DNA of 64,000 bases from Thalassotalea euphylliae (GTDB taxonomy: Bacteria > Pseudomonadota > Gammaproteobacteria > Enterobacterales > Alteromonadaceae), in contig NZ_QUOT01000001.1 in NCBI RefSeq assembly GCF_003390375.1, positions 1,116,001 to 1,180,000 of the forward strand, read 5' to 3'. The notes beneath the pieces were generated by a model. That model had not been told where the DNA came from. It saw nothing but the letters and a program-made list of their open reading frames with translations, and did no database searches. Positions 1 through 9,701 of this stretch are shown here, piece by piece; the first letter of the stretch is position 1; each line of letters starts with the position of its first letter. A program made the position numbers and the translations under genes.

Positions 1-1
1 A

Positions 2-1174
2 TACGACGAAACCTACCTTGCCAATATCTACACCTCGCCCCAAATGGGCTGGAAATACGTTAGCATGATGGAAAGCTCCGAAGTCCTCGCATCGGCATAT
101 AGCATGGCAGTACTTATCGTCATTATTAGCGCAGTGTTACTGGTGATATTTGCAATTTTAGGCGTCTACTTAGCAAGGCTAATTTCAAAACCTATTGTTA
201 CCGTTACCGAAGGGCTTGAAGAGATAGCACAAGGGGGTGGTGACCTTACCAAACGATTGCACATCAAAACCAATGACGAAACAGGCAAACTGTCAGAAAG
301 CTTTAACCGCTTCTTAGGCTCAATTGCCCAGTTAATTAAAGAAATTAATCAAAGCAGCGAGAATGTGAACCAGTCTGCCGATCAAACCTCAGCGTTATCG
401 AACAATTTAGACGAGTCGATCAAGCAGCAACTGGAAGCCCTTGACCAATCTGCAACAGCCATCAATGAAATGGCAGCAACTGCAAATGAAGTGGCCAGTA
501 ATTGTGTAAGTGCAGCAGATTCTGCAAATGCCACAAAAGACTCTGCGGAATCGGGTCAAGAGCTTATTGAACAAGCCGTAGTGAGCGTACAAGCACTCGG
601 CGAGCTAACGCAAAAATCCGCTGATAGCATTCGCCATCTCGATGTAGAAAGTGAAAACATCACCTCGATATTAGACGTGATTCGCGGTATTGCCGAGCAA
701 ACCAACCTATTGGCATTAAATGCCGCCATTGAAGCCGCGCGTGCGGGCGAGCAAGGGCGCGGATTTGCTGTGGTCGCTGACGAAGTACGTGCGCTATCAC
801 AACGCACCCATGAATCCACCGAAGAAATCGCTCATCAACTGGGTAAATTAAGAAATATGACGCAAAGCGTGTCGAATGATATGGAAATCAGCGTTGATAA
901 ATCACAGCAAACAATCGAGTTCACACAAGAGGCTAAAACCTCATTTGATAGTATTACTGGCTCGGTTGATGCTATCAGTGAAATGAACACGCAAATAGCA
1001 GCGGCCGCCGAAGAGCAGCAAGTGGTCGCAGAAGATATCAGCCGAAACGTTGTCGAAATTAAGATGGCAGCGGATGAAGTCGCGGTAATTTCATCGCAAG
1101 CTGGCAAAAATTCTCAGCACCTCAACACCCTCTCGGCAGACTTAAATGCCCTAGTACAGAAATTTAAGGTGTAG
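2..1174 (+). CDS. Methyl-accepting chemotaxis protein, 5' end outside window
   Basis: The reading frame is open from base 2, so the gene begins upstream; the first in-window ATG (44) is internal. What remains is the end of a periplasmic sensor domain (about bases 2-90), one transmembrane helix (about 92-185), a HAMP linker, and a full cytoplasmic signalling domain. The highly conserved hairpin tip that contacts CheA and CheW lies around 690-800 (EQTNLLALNAAIEAARAGEQ). Chemoreceptors of this type sense ligands in the periplasm and control flagellar rotation. The ligand cannot be told because most of the sensor domain is missing. The gene converges on the histidine kinase at 1200. Confidence 0.95.
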   Translation, partial: YDETYLANIYTSPQMGWKYVSMMESSEVLASAYSMAVLIVIISAVLLVIFAILGVYLARLISKPIVTVTEGLEEIAQGGGDLTKRLHIKTNDETGKLSESFNRFLGSIAQLIKEINQSSENVNQSADQTSALSNNLDESIKQQLEALDQSATAINEMAATANEVASNCVSAADSANATKDSAESGQELIEQAVVSVQALGELTQKSADSIRHLDVESENITSILDVIRGIAEQTNLLALNAAIEAARAGEQGRGFAVVADEVRALSQRTHESTEEIAHQLGKLRNMTQSVSNDMEISVDKSQQTIEFTQEAKTSFDSITGSVDAISEMNTQIAAAAEEQQVVAEDISRNVVEIKMAADEVAVISSQAGKNSQHLNTLSADLNALVQKFKV

Positions 1175-1199
1175 TGGCTTAAGGAATATCGAAAGGCAA

Positions 1200-2471
1200 T
1201 TACGCAAATGTTAGCGTTGCGGTTGTACCATGCTCATTAGATGCTAATGCAATTCCTATCGCTTGTTGATCACATAATCGTTTAGCCAATGATAGACCAA
1301 TGCCCAAACCTTGGCTTTGGTTACCTTTTACGCCGCTCGCAAACACATTCGGTAATATATCGTGCGCGATACCTTCGCCAGAATTTCTGATAATTAAACG
1401 CGGCGATTGCCAGTCAATATCAATTTCACCTTGCTCGGTATGACTAAAGGCGTTAGCGATAAGGTTACCGATAACGATGCGTAACGCCTGTGGGTTGGCG
1501 GTTACTGTGGCAGTATTTGAGACATTAACTTCAAGTTCGATGGCCTTATCTTCAATCAGCTGATGATGTTCGACAATGGCTGCTTCAACAACAGCAAGTA
1601 ATGGTATGGGCTCATGCATTGTCTCACCTTCCCGTGCCAAGGCTAGTAAGCCCTCAATACACAACTGCATTTGCTGCTGTGCTGATGTGATGCGTTCAAC
1701 TAATGGAAGCTGTTCTTTGGTCAGGGAAGTGTCGCTAAGTAAGGTGATTGCACCTTGAGTGATCGTCAATGGCGTGCGAAGTTCATGTGAAATATCGCGA
1801 GTAAAATGCTGCTCACGAGCGATAAATTCGCGAACTCGATCAATTGCTCGTTCTAGTTCTTTGGCAAACAAACCAATTTCATCCTGGTTAAACTGCTTAG
1901 CAAAGCCGTTTGGCAATTCATCACCTTTAACCTGTATTAGCACAGCGTTAAGTTGTTCAATTGGCTTAATCAAACGCTTTGCAAATGACCAAGCCAGCCA
2001 CAAAGCTATAATAATCAGCATACCAATAAACACGGCATGTGTTTTTGCCATACCACCTTTGATATTGCGCACAACTAAATAGTCACTTACTTCCGCCACT
2101 AAAAACCCATCACCTAATCTAACTAAGTGGTAGTGCGCTTTGTTGTTTTGATGTTCATGCTCCATTGGGCCATTTTGTTTTGGACCAGAAAACTCAATGC
2201 GTTCAGGCTCATCCTTAAGCACATCTGAGATGGCTGTTGGTAATTGCTGAGTTGATGGATAATAACGGACGAAATTTAGCTGCGGTTGAATTGGCTGACC
2301 CGCATTAATTTGCGCCTCAACCAGCACTTTTTCTTGTTCAAGTAAGCTCACAAATAAGCTGTCTTCAACATAGTAAGTAAACAAAAAACTTAAGGCACCA
2401 AATAACACGCTAATCAGTAAAACTAAGCCAATAAAATACGCAAGAATCCGACTTCGTATTTGAGAAAACAT
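1200..2471 (-). CDS. Two-component sensor histidine kinase (QseC/PhoQ-like layout)
   Basis: Inner-membrane kinase of about 423 residues: a first helix near residues 8-33, a periplasmic sensor of roughly 100 residues, a second helix near 145-165, HAMP, the phospho-acceptor His near residue 229 in SHELRTPL, and a C-terminal ATPase domain with an N-box (GNLIANAF) and a GxGxGL-type G box. I chose the ATG at 2471 because AAGGA lies about 9 bases upstream; a longer frame to 2540 lacks this signal. It follows the response regulator by 95 bases and is almost certainly its partner. The periplasmic loop is His- and Glu-rich around EHEHQNNKAHYH, which could suit metal sensing, but that is only a guess. 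Confidence 0.93.
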   Translation of the reverse strand: MFSQIRSRILAYFIGLVLLISVLFGALSFLFTYYVEDSLFVSLLEQEKVLVEAQINAGQPIQPQLNFVRYYPSTQQLPTAISDVLKDEPERIEFSGPKQNGPMEHEHQNNKAHYHLVRLGDGFLVAEVSDYLVVRNIKGGMAKTHAVFIGMLIIIALWLAWSFAKRLIKPIEQLNAVLIQVKGDELPNGFAKQFNQDEIGLFAKELERAIDRVREFIAREQHFTRDISHELRTPLTITQGAITLLSDTSLTKEQLPLVERITSAQQQMQLCIEGLLALAREGETMHEPIPLLAVVEAAIVEHHQLIEDKAIELEVNVSNTATVTANPQALRIVIGNLIANAFSHTEQGEIDIDWQSPRLIIRNSGEGIAHDILPNVFASGVKGNQSQGLGIGLSLAKRLCDQQAIGIALASNEHGTTATLTFA

Positions 2472-2566
2472 GTTAACGATCCTTATGTCTTTATTTTTCA
2501 CTAATAAAGTGAATGAGCCTAATAGGCAATGCAGTTGCAAAGCCGATGAACTAGAGAATTAAAAGG

Positions 2567-3277
2567 TTAAAGCGCTAAACCAAACCCCACGCCATGAATA
2601 GTTTTAACGATTGGTACATCAAATGGCTTATCTAAGGCTTTCCTCAGTTGATAAAAATGAGATCGCAATGCATCTGACTCTGTCGGTGCATCCCCCCATA
2701 ACTTTTGACATAGCTCGCTGCGAGTAAGCGCCCTTGGGTGAGCTTCCATCAATAACTGCAAAATTGTGTATGGAATCGGCTGTAAGTGGATTTCTTGTTG
2801 ATTTCGCATCACTTGTTTAGTGCTTAGATCAAGCACTAAGTGCTGGCTTCCTTCACCGAGTTCAAGCTGTTTTCGCTGCTGACTTTGATTGCGAGCAGCT
2901 AAAGCTTGGCACCTAACCAATAATTCCTCTAGTGCAAATGGCTTGGTAAGATAGTCATCTGCACCTTGCGCAAAGCCAGTTAGTTTGTCGTCAAGAGTAT
3001 CGCGTGCCGTTAGCATAATGATTGGAATATGACGCTCTGCCTTTGCTCGAAGTAATTGGCACACCGCTAAACCATCTAATTTCGGCAATGCGATATCAAG
3101 CACAATACAGTCGAAATAATGGCTAAGTGCCAGCTCAGATGCTTGTTCACCGTCGTAAGCAAAATCGAGTATCACCTGATGCTTTTCAAAAAAGTTAGCG
3201 ATATTGCGACTAATGGCCAAATTATCTTCAACAATAAGCACCTTTAAAGGTTTTACTTGCAATGATTTACCCGTCAA
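2567..3277 (-). CDS. OmpR/PhoB-family response regulator
   Basis: Receiver domain at residues 12-125 with acidic pair E17-D18, phospho-acceptor D61 (VLDIALP), T90 and K112 (KPF), followed by a winged-helix DNA-binding domain. It is cotranscribed with the kinase downstream. The start appears to be a TTG at 3277, preceded by AAGGA at 7 bases; no ATG upstream of the receiver domain is available. It would be phosphorylated by the adjacent kinase and activate or repress unknown targets. No target operator was recognised; the 229-base gap before it (3278-3506) shows no clear repeat. Confidence 0.94.
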   Translation of the reverse strand: MTGKSLQVKPLKVLIVEDNLAISRNIANFFEKHQVILDFAYDGEQASELALSHYFDCIVLDIALPKLDGLAVCQLLRAKAERHIPIIMLTARDTLDDKLTGFAQGADDYLTKPFALEELLVRCQALAARNQSQQRKQLELGEGSQHLVLDLSTKQVMRNQQEIHLQPIPYTILQLLMEAHPRALTRSELCQKLWGDAPTESDALRSHFYQLRKALDKPFDVPIVKTIHGVGFGLAL

Positions 3278-3506
3278 TTAGTTATCCTTAAATGGCTTAT
3301 GCTTTGAGTAATCAAGTGCTAATCATAGCACTATCAAACACTTAGCTATCGACGCTAATATTTAACATCATAACTTTAATTGTAAACCTTTAGTCGCTTG
3401 CTACTTCTCGTTGAAGCTGAACCTTCGTAGTCCAAATACTGCTAGTCTGTCGCCTAGTGCAGCACAATAAAGGCCAAATAAACAAAGATTTACATAAAAA
3501 GTTAGC

Positions 3507-4463
3507 TTACTGATACCAGTTTTCTAGCTGCTGATAGTATCCTTGAGGTAATACGTGCCCGCCATCAAACTGCACATGTTTCTTATTGGCTGTCGCAATG
3601 TTGGCATAAAGCGCGGCGTTCTCAGACTCGCTAGCATGCTCATCATCATTGGCTGAAACCAGCCATAATTTATCAAGATGCGCCAAATTATGGGTAAAGT
3701 TTTTTGGTGCGACTATCGCCACTTTATCATCAAGATACGGCGGCACAATAGATAGCACCCGTTCAATTCGTTCATCAACGCCAGCAAGTAATATGGATAC
3801 TTGGCCGCCCATGCTATAGCCTGCAACCGTGGTATTGGCTTGGTCAAACTGCGCTTGTTTTTCCACCCAATCCAGTAAGACTCTATAATCTTTAACCGTG
3901 TCGATAACCATCTGCTCATATGGCTCGCGCTTGCCCCACCAATGTAAATCGCGCATCACTTCAATAATGTTGTAGTCAAGGTTTTTGCGTTTGCCATGGT
4001 TGCGACTATCAATGGCGATGACGGCATAACCATTAGCCAACGCCTGCTTGGCTAGTTTATCGGTTTGTTCAAGTGTTGGACGCTCTTTGAAGCTATCCAT
4101 CCACCAGCGATTTTCACTGCGCCCCATGGCGTGCACGCCCAGCATCACCGGCATTGAGTGAGCTTTAGTATCAGTATCAGGATAAGCCATTCGACCATTA
4201 ACAATAGCGCCATCAAAGCTTTGGTAAGTAAAAGCAAAGGTTGTTGCAGATAACTGTTCAAGCTGCATATTCATTGGCTTATCAGCATTACCTTGGTAAG
4301 TATAAGATGCTTGTATTTCTTGTTGATCAACTTGGTACGGATGCAATCCCCAAATCGCGTACCAAATACCGCCCAATAAAGCGAAAATACCAACTATACT
4401 GACCATAGCCTTCCCCCAATTGATACTGCTAAGTTTCTGTTTAAATTGATTAAACACACTCAT
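3507..4463 (-). CDS. Membrane-anchored alpha/beta hydrolase
   Basis: A 318-residue protein with an N-terminal hydrophobic segment (about residues 18-40) that should anchor it in the inner membrane with the catalytic domain outside. The alpha/beta hydrolase core has the nucleophile elbow GYSMGG (Ser about 217), a likely acid near DD 273-274, and His about 303 (GGH). It resembles dienelactone-hydrolase or acyl-peptidase-like serine hydrolases; the substrate is unknown. AAGGAG sits at a good distance before the ATG at 4463. Only 12 bases separate it from the upstream DJ-1-like gene, so the two form an operon. Confidence 0.88.
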   Translation of the reverse strand: MSVFNQFKQKLSSINWGKAMVSIVGIFALLGGIWYAIWGLHPYQVDQQEIQASYTYQGNADKPMNMQLEQLSATTFAFTYQSFDGAIVNGRMAYPDTDTKAHSMPVMLGVHAMGRSENRWWMDSFKERPTLEQTDKLAKQALANGYAVIAIDSRNHGKRKNLDYNIIEVMRDLHWWGKREPYEQMVIDTVKDYRVLLDWVEKQAQFDQANTTVAGYSMGGQVSILLAGVDERIERVLSIVPPYLDDKVAIVAPKNFTHNLAHLDKLWLVSANDDEHASESENAALYANIATANKKHVQFDGGHVLPQGYYQQLENWYQ

Positions 4464-4475
4464 TGCTCCTTGACC

Positions 4476-5603
4476 TTATTCGCTCAGTGCTAGCAATAGG
4501 CTTGCTATTTGTTCGTTATCAGGGAACTTCGCTTTTGATGTTTGCAGCAGTTTTATCGCCGTTTGTGTATCACTTTTATCAAGGTAGGCTTTGGCTATTG
4601 CTGTATCTAGCATTGGGTGGTTCACTTTCGCCTGCACCAATTCCATGAGCGTTATTCCAATATCAAGCTCGATTTGACGAGTAGCGTGCTTGGCTTGGTA
4701 TAGCCCTAACATCGCCAACAACATAGAATCATAGCGTTCACTGTTGGCAATGAACTCTTGCTCGGCGGTTTCGCGGTTATTAAAAAATGCTTCAGCCAGT
4801 TTTATCGTACGGTCATCTTTAAAATCAATGTGCTGCGGTACAGGCAAGCCCAGTTTTGCAACCACGGCTTTCGCTGCGTCTGTGGTAGAAAATGGGTTTT
4901 GCCCCGTAATCAATCGACCATCGACACTGACCTGATTAAGCATTAAACCATCTTGTTGATAATTTGCGCCATTTTCCACCAGTTTATCTGCTAGCAAAAA
5001 TGGAAGCTGCCACTTTTTCGTAAAGGCATTTTCTTCTTCATTGGTAAACGCTGACACGCGTTTATCAGTAATCAGCAAGTCACCATTGCTAAGCTTTACA
5101 TTCAGCAATGCTGCTGGACCATGACAGACAGCCCCGACAATACCTTTGTTTTCGTAAACCTGACGAATAATGTCTTTAACAGCGGAGTTAGTTGCTAAAT
5201 CAAACATTGGCCCTTTGCCACCAACCACGTAAACCGCATTGAACTTCGCTGGTTCAACTTGCGATAACTTAAGTGTTGAACCAAGTGAATCAACAGCCTG
5301 TTTATCATTGAGAAACGCTTGGTTATAAGTTTTGTTCTTATCAAACTTATCAGCGATTGGCTCGTCGCCATTTGGTGAAGCAAAAGTGACAGCAACACCT
5401 GCGGCTTTGAATACCAAATAAGATTTACTCATTTCATCAAATTCATAGCCGGGTTTGACTAACTGACCATCATCCCCTTTTTCACCATAACTACTGAGTA
5501 CCATAAGCACTGCTGGCGTCGAGTCTGTTTGGCTGCTTTGGGCATTGATACTTGTAAATATTAAAGTGATAGGTACTAACACTTTAATGATAAATTGCTT
5601 CAT
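4476..5603 (-). CDS. Secreted DJ-1/PfpI-family protein with C-terminal extension
   Basis: 375 residues. A signal peptide (about 1-22, ending near NAQSSQ) is followed by a DJ-1/PfpI (Hsp31-like) domain to about residue 252 with the nucleophile-elbow motif AVCHGP (Cys about 160, His 161). The last 120 residues are predicted helical and include TPR-like spacing (TAIAKAYLDKSDTQTAIKLLQ). Cytoplasmic relatives are chaperones or glyoxalases; export to the periplasm is unusual for the family. A GGAG lies before the ATG. First gene of an operon with the membrane hydrolase at 3507-4463. Substrate and function are not determined. Confidence 0.87.
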   Translation of the reverse strand: MKQFIIKVLVPITLIFTSINAQSSQTDSTPAVLMVLSSYGEKGDDGQLVKPGYEFDEMSKSYLVFKAAGVAVTFASPNGDEPIADKFDKNKTYNQAFLNDKQAVDSLGSTLKLSQVEPAKFNAVYVVGGKGPMFDLATNSAVKDIIRQVYENKGIVGAVCHGPAALLNVKLSNGDLLITDKRVSAFTNEEENAFTKKWQLPFLLADKLVENGANYQQDGLMLNQVSVDGRLITGQNPFSTTDAAKAVVAKLGLPVPQHIDFKDDRTIKLAEAFFNNRETAEQEFIANSERYDSMLLAMLGLYQAKHATRQIELDIGITLMELVQAKVNHPMLDTAIAKAYLDKSDTQTAIKLLQTSKAKFPDNEQIASLLLALSE

Positions 5604-5927
5604 TGCTATTGCTCCGTTTTAACTGGTACATGAATATCTAAATTCAATCGTTAAGCTAGCAATGACGCTGTGAAGAAAATGTGAAGACAGCAGTCTTCAG
5701 AAAAGGCATATAGAAAAATATTTGCGGAAAAGTTCTGGGCTATGGTTAGCAATTAAAGTTGTATGTAAAAAGATGACGGACCCTCAACAGGGAAATCAAA
5801 TTAACAACTTTGCAACAAGCCTTTCTATTTTTTGAGCAATTTCCTAAGATGGAGCTAATGAGTACGATTTTTGCTCAAGTTTATTGATGCAAAATAAAGC
5901 CACAAAAAGAATAACAAAGGTGAATTT
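5604..5927. other. Intergenic region between divergent genes
   Basis: 324 AT-rich bases separating the minus-strand DJ-1-like operon from the plus-strand AbgT transporter. It should hold both promoters. I see no coding frame, no hairpin terminator and no convincing operator. Confidence 0.6.
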
Positions 5928-7463
5928 ATGACGGAACATTCAGAGCCACTCGTTCAGCGTTTACTCAATAAAGTAGAAATTTGGGGCAATAAACTGCCCG
6001 ACCCTGCTGCATTATTTATTGCGTTGATGGTCATTGTTTGGCTACTTTCTTGGGCGCTTTCTGGGGTAGATTTTAGCGCTGTAGACCCTCGCACTGGCCA
6101 AGCTTTGGTGATTAACAACCAGTTAAGTGGCGATGCCATGACCACTTTCTTTTCAAAAATGGTCACTAACTTTTCGCATTTTCACCCTGTTGGCGTGGTA
6201 CTTGTCGCTATTTTAGGCATTGGTGTTGCTGAATTTTCAGGCTTTATCAACGCCGGCCTGCGAGCCTTGATGGCGGTAACAGGCAAATGGCTACTTACCC
6301 CTATGGTGATCGCCGTTGGTATTGTCAGTCATACCGCGGTAGATGCGGGTTATGTGTTAGTGATACCACTTGGCGGCGTCATTTTCTATGCTGCTGGGCG
6401 ACACCCGTTAGCGGGCATTGCTGCAGCGTTTGCTGGTGTATCTGGTGGATTTTCTGCGAATTTTGTACCGTCTTCTATCGACCCTATGCTGCAAGGTATT
6501 ACCCAAGCTGGCGCGCAAATCATGAATTCAGAAATCGTCCTTAACCCACTCAACAATTACTATTTTACCGCAGCCTCGTCACTATTAATCATTACCTTGG
6601 GTTGGTTTATTACCGACAAAATTGTTGAGCCGAAGTTAAAAGGTAACGAGCTTGATGGTGATTTATCTGACTTGCCTACGATGGAGCCGTTACAAGAAAA
6701 TGAACGCAAAGCATTGCGTTGGTCGTTATTCGCAACGGGTATTGGCATTGTCTTGCTCATTGTGAGCACCTCATTTGAAAGCTCCGCATGGCGCGCAAGT
6801 GATGGCTCGCTGACTTCGTTTTCTGCACCACTAATGCAATCTATCGTCCCCTTGATTTTCTTACTATTTCTTATTCCCGGGCTAGTTTACGGCATTATTA
6901 TTGGCAAAATCAGAACCACCAAAGACTTTATTCAAGGCATGAGTAAAGCGATGAGTGATATGGGCTACTATCTGGTCATTATGTTTTTTATCGCCCAATT
7001 TATTTACGCTTTTGGTCAATCTAATTTAGGAATTTTACTTGCGGTTAAAGGCGCAGAAGCGCTAAAAGCGCTGGCATTGCCAGGCGGTGTTACTATTACT
7101 GGCATTATTATCCTTACCGGCTTTATTAACCTCTTTGTTGGCTCAGCCTCTGCGAAATGGGCACTGCTAGCGCCAATTTTTGTGCCTATGTTAATGCAGC
7201 TAGGCATATCGCCAGATCTCGCGCAAGCGGCCTATCGCATCGGTGACTCTAGTACCAATATTATCACCCCATTAATGCCCTACTTCCCGCTGGTTGTTGT
7301 TTTCTGCCAACGTTATGTAACCTCTGCAGGGATAGGTACTTTAGCGGCGATGATGTTGCCATTTTCCGTAATATTTCTGATCGCTTGGACAATATTTCTT
7401 ATGATCTTTTGGAGCTTAGGCTTACCGCTAGGTTTGCAGGCAAGCTATGAGTATTTTCCTTAA
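5928..7463 (+). CDS. abgT: AbgT-family transporter (p-aminobenzoyl-glutamate/drug antiporter)
   Basis: 511 residues, close to the 508 of E. coli AbgT, with about a dozen hydrophobic segments beginning at residue 28 and typical family stretches such as VGSASAKWALLAPIFVPML and GDSSTNIITPLMPYFPLV. Family members import p-aminobenzoyl-glutamate, a folate breakdown product, or export sulfonamides using the proton gradient. No abgA/abgB hydrolase genes sit beside it, so folate salvage is not confirmed by context. AAAGGTG precedes the ATG. Single-gene unit with a hairpin downstream. Confidence 0.9.
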   Translation: MTEHSEPLVQRLLNKVEIWGNKLPDPAALFIALMVIVWLLSWALSGVDFSAVDPRTGQALVINNQLSGDAMTTFFSKMVTNFSHFHPVGVVLVAILGIGVAEFSGFINAGLRALMAVTGKWLLTPMVIAVGIVSHTAVDAGYVLVIPLGGVIFYAAGRHPLAGIAAAFAGVSGGFSANFVPSSIDPMLQGITQAGAQIMNSEIVLNPLNNYYFTAASSLLIITLGWFITDKIVEPKLKGNELDGDLSDLPTMEPLQENERKALRWSLFATGIGIVLLIVSTSFESSAWRASDGSLTSFSAPLMQSIVPLIFLLFLIPGLVYGIIIGKIRTTKDFIQGMSKAMSDMGYYLVIMFFIAQFIYAFGQSNLGILLAVKGAEALKALALPGGVTITGIIILTGFINLFVGSASAKWALLAPIFVPMLMQLGISPDLAQAAYRIGDSSTNIITPLMPYFPLVVVFCQRYVTSAGIGTLAAMMLPFSVIFLIAWTIFLMIFWSLGLPLGLQASYEYFP

Positions 7464-7502
7464 GCTCTAGCTTCTTAGATATAGCGATATAAGCTAATGT
7501 AG

Positions 7503-7537
7503 TGAGTAGTCTCAATCACTAAAATATTGAGGCTACT
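7503..7537 (+). terminator. Hairpin after the AbgT gene
   Basis: GAGTAG-T-CTCAAT pairs with ATTGAG-G-CTACTC; with one G-U pair the RNA stem is 13 bp. No strong U run follows, so termination efficiency is uncertain. Confidence 0.5.
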
Positions 7538-7743
7538 CGCAAATTTCATTGAGTTTCTCTCTTAGCGTTCTTTTAGTTTTCACTTTTACTGCCTATCAGC
7601 AAAGCCAAATCAAACAATTGTTACCAAGTTTGTTAAACCACTAGCTAACATAGATAACATAGATAACAATTATTATGCTGTTAATACCAATTTATGGACG
7701 AAAAGGTCAACTCAGCTTGTCACACTTTTACTTGTCAGCTTTT

Positions 7744-8874
7744 ATGCGCTCAACCCAATCTAATAGCCAAAAGAATAGCCAGTTTAAAAGCCTAGTCCTG
7801 CTAGCTTTGGTGCTCATTAGCAGTATTTATTCCGTTAACGTATCAGCACAAGAGCGAGAGTTACGATCACCACCGCGCAAGCTTACTGCTAAGCAAGCTG
7901 AAGTTGCCGCAAGTAATTATCAAAAATACTGCGCCTTATGTCATGGTGAAAATCGTGAAGGTTATGCCAATGACCACGCGCCCTCGTTAAAAAGTAAAAG
8001 TTTGATGGAGTCTGGCATTGCCCATCAGGTACTACGCGCGATGCAATATGGCCGCAAAGGCACTGCCATGGCTGGCTATCTGGATGAAGTGGGTGGCCCA
8101 ATGACACTGGCGGAAACTTGGGATCTCACCTATTGGCTATTTGAGCAAGCAGGTTTTGACCGCCTTAAGTTTTCCACTAAGCCAGTCACTGGTGATATCA
8201 AACTTGGTGAAACGCTATATCAGGCTAATTGCACCGCCTGCCACGGGGTTAATGGCGAAGGGGTGAACGCACCAGCGTTGATGAACCAATCTGCCCTTGC
8301 CCACAATACCGATGAATTTATTCGCCACGCCATTGAAAATGGTCGTCAAGGCACGCCGATGCAGGCATTTAACGAGAAATTATCCACACAAGAAATTAAC
8401 AGCATTACTGCCTTTTTACGCAGTAAATCACTGGGCTTAAACGAAACTAAACCGACCTTAACGGCAATGCCTGAGCCCAAAGATTACATTATCAACAAGC
8501 AAGGTGATGATCCTAACTTTACGCTGAAAGACGGTATGTATGTGATGTCGGCAGACTTAAATCGTGCACTCGAAAATAACAGCCGTATGGTATTGCTGGA
8601 TACGCGCGTGCCATCTGTGTGGCAAACCGCCCATATCGAGGGTGCTATCCCCTTCCCTTACTATGCCGACTTAGACGAAACCGTTGCCGGTATTCCAAAG
8701 GATGTACAAATCGTCGCCTACTGCTCTTGCCCTCGGGCTGCTGCCGATTACACCATTAATAAGTTAAGAAGACGCGGCTATACTCGCACCGCGGTATTAT
8801 GGGAAGGCATTTTCGGTTGGATGCACTTAGGTTATCCGGTTAGGCGCGGTGATATTGCCGACGTTAGCCACTAG
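7744..8874 (+). CDS. Di-heme cytochrome c fused to a rhodanese domain
   Basis: Starting at the ATG at 7744 gives a clean signal peptide ending near NVSAQ. Two class I cytochrome c domains follow, with heme motifs CALCH and CTACH, each with a plausible downstream Met ligand (TAMAGY, TPMQAF). The last ~100 residues are a rhodanese-like domain with VLLDTRVPSVWQTAHIEGA and a Cys in the active loop (YCSCPRA). The product is probably a periplasmic electron carrier acting on a sulfur compound. The frame is open to an earlier ATG at 7675; neither ATG has a good ribosome-binding site, so the start is uncertain. A single gene without redox partners nearby. Confidence 0.88.
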   Translation: MRSTQSNSQKNSQFKSLVLLALVLISSIYSVNVSAQERELRSPPRKLTAKQAEVAASNYQKYCALCHGENREGYANDHAPSLKSKSLMESGIAHQVLRAMQYGRKGTAMAGYLDEVGGPMTLAETWDLTYWLFEQAGFDRLKFSTKPVTGDIKLGETLYQANCTACHGVNGEGVNAPALMNQSALAHNTDEFIRHAIENGRQGTPMQAFNEKLSTQEINSITAFLRSKSLGLNETKPTLTAMPEPKDYIINKQGDDPNFTLKDGMYVMSADLNRALENNSRMVLLDTRVPSVWQTAHIEGAIPFPYYADLDETVAGIPKDVQIVAYCSCPRAAADYTINKLRRRGYTRTAVLWEGIFGWMHLGYPVRRGDIADVSH

Positions 8875-8967
8875 CGTTAACGCCTTTTAATTCCCAGAAT
8901 AGATAGCGAAATTATTAGTACTTTCTTTCTGCATTTACTGATATTTCGCTAACTGAGATTGCACTAA

Positions 8968-9525
8968 CTATGGCTGAACGGCCTTACTGAAACTACGAAA
9001 AGCGAGCGATGCCGCTTGCGCAGCACTTGCCTGATATTCCTCTTGTTGCACCCAACCTGCGTAAAATAACCCTTCAATTAAGTTTAATACCCAGCTGGTG
9101 GGAAGCGAGTTATCAAGCTCTCCGGCTTGCTTAGCCTGCTCGATTAAGTCCCATAACTCCTGATCTTGCTCGGCAATAATGCGGTTCACCTCGGGAATAT
9201 CGTCGGCAAAATAATCCAGCGTCATCAAAAACTGTAACTCAGCCGTTAATGGCATCGCTAAACTAAACAGTAACTCAAACGCATGCATCGCCGAAGTCGC
9301 CTGTGCTTCAATAGGCTGCGTCGCTTGCTCAAAAACTTGTAAGCAATGTAAGGCAATCGCTTCAATTAACGCCTCTTTACTGGTGTACAAGCGATATAAG
9401 GTAGCTCGGCCAACACCAGCAGATTTGGCAATATCAGATAAGGAAATTTCCTTATTTTTGTTAATCAGTGTTAAACCAGCCAGTACTAATGCCTGCTGCG
9501 ATTTTACGATTCTGGCATCCACCAT
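8968..9525 (-). CDS. TetR-family transcriptional regulator of the adjacent RND operon
   Basis: About 185 residues with an N-terminal helix-turn-helix (SLSDIAKSAGVGRATLYRLYTSKEALIEAI) and a helical ligand-binding domain. I chose the ATG at 9525 because GAAGGTG lies about 5 bases upstream; a GTG at 9534 is the only earlier choice and would overlap that signal. It is divergent from the RND operon at 9748, the usual arrangement for a local repressor. Two matching imperfect palindromes in the gap are likely its operators. The inducer is unknown. Confidence 0.9.
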   Translation of the reverse strand: MVDARIVKSQQALVLAGLTLINKNKEISLSDIAKSAGVGRATLYRLYTSKEALIEAIALHCLQVFEQATQPIEAQATSAMHAFELLFSLAMPLTAELQFLMTLDYFADDIPEVNRIIAEQDQELWDLIEQAKQAGELDNSLPTSWVLNLIEGLFYAGWVQQEEYQASAAQAASLAFRSFSKAVQP

Positions 9526-9642
9526 CACATTCACCTTCAGTTTTTAGAGCGCTTTGACCACTACATGCTAAGCAATGCAGCTCGGGCACTCCGCTTAGTA
9601 GTTGCCAGTCAGTCTACTGAAAAACACTGTCTGAAACAACAC

Positions 9643-9666
9643 TTATGAAACAGTGGTGACTCATAA
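9643..9666. promoter_or_regulatory. Candidate TetR operator O1
   Basis: Imperfect 24-bp palindrome with arms TTATGA and TCATAA around a 12-base core that begins AACA and contains TG near its right side. It matches the second site at 9702-9725 and lies between the TetR gene and the RND operon. Assignment to this TetR protein is inferred from position. Confidence 0.6.
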
Positions 9667-9701
9667 AGTTGACTCACTATTAAAATCCCATTACTCTAAA
9701 A

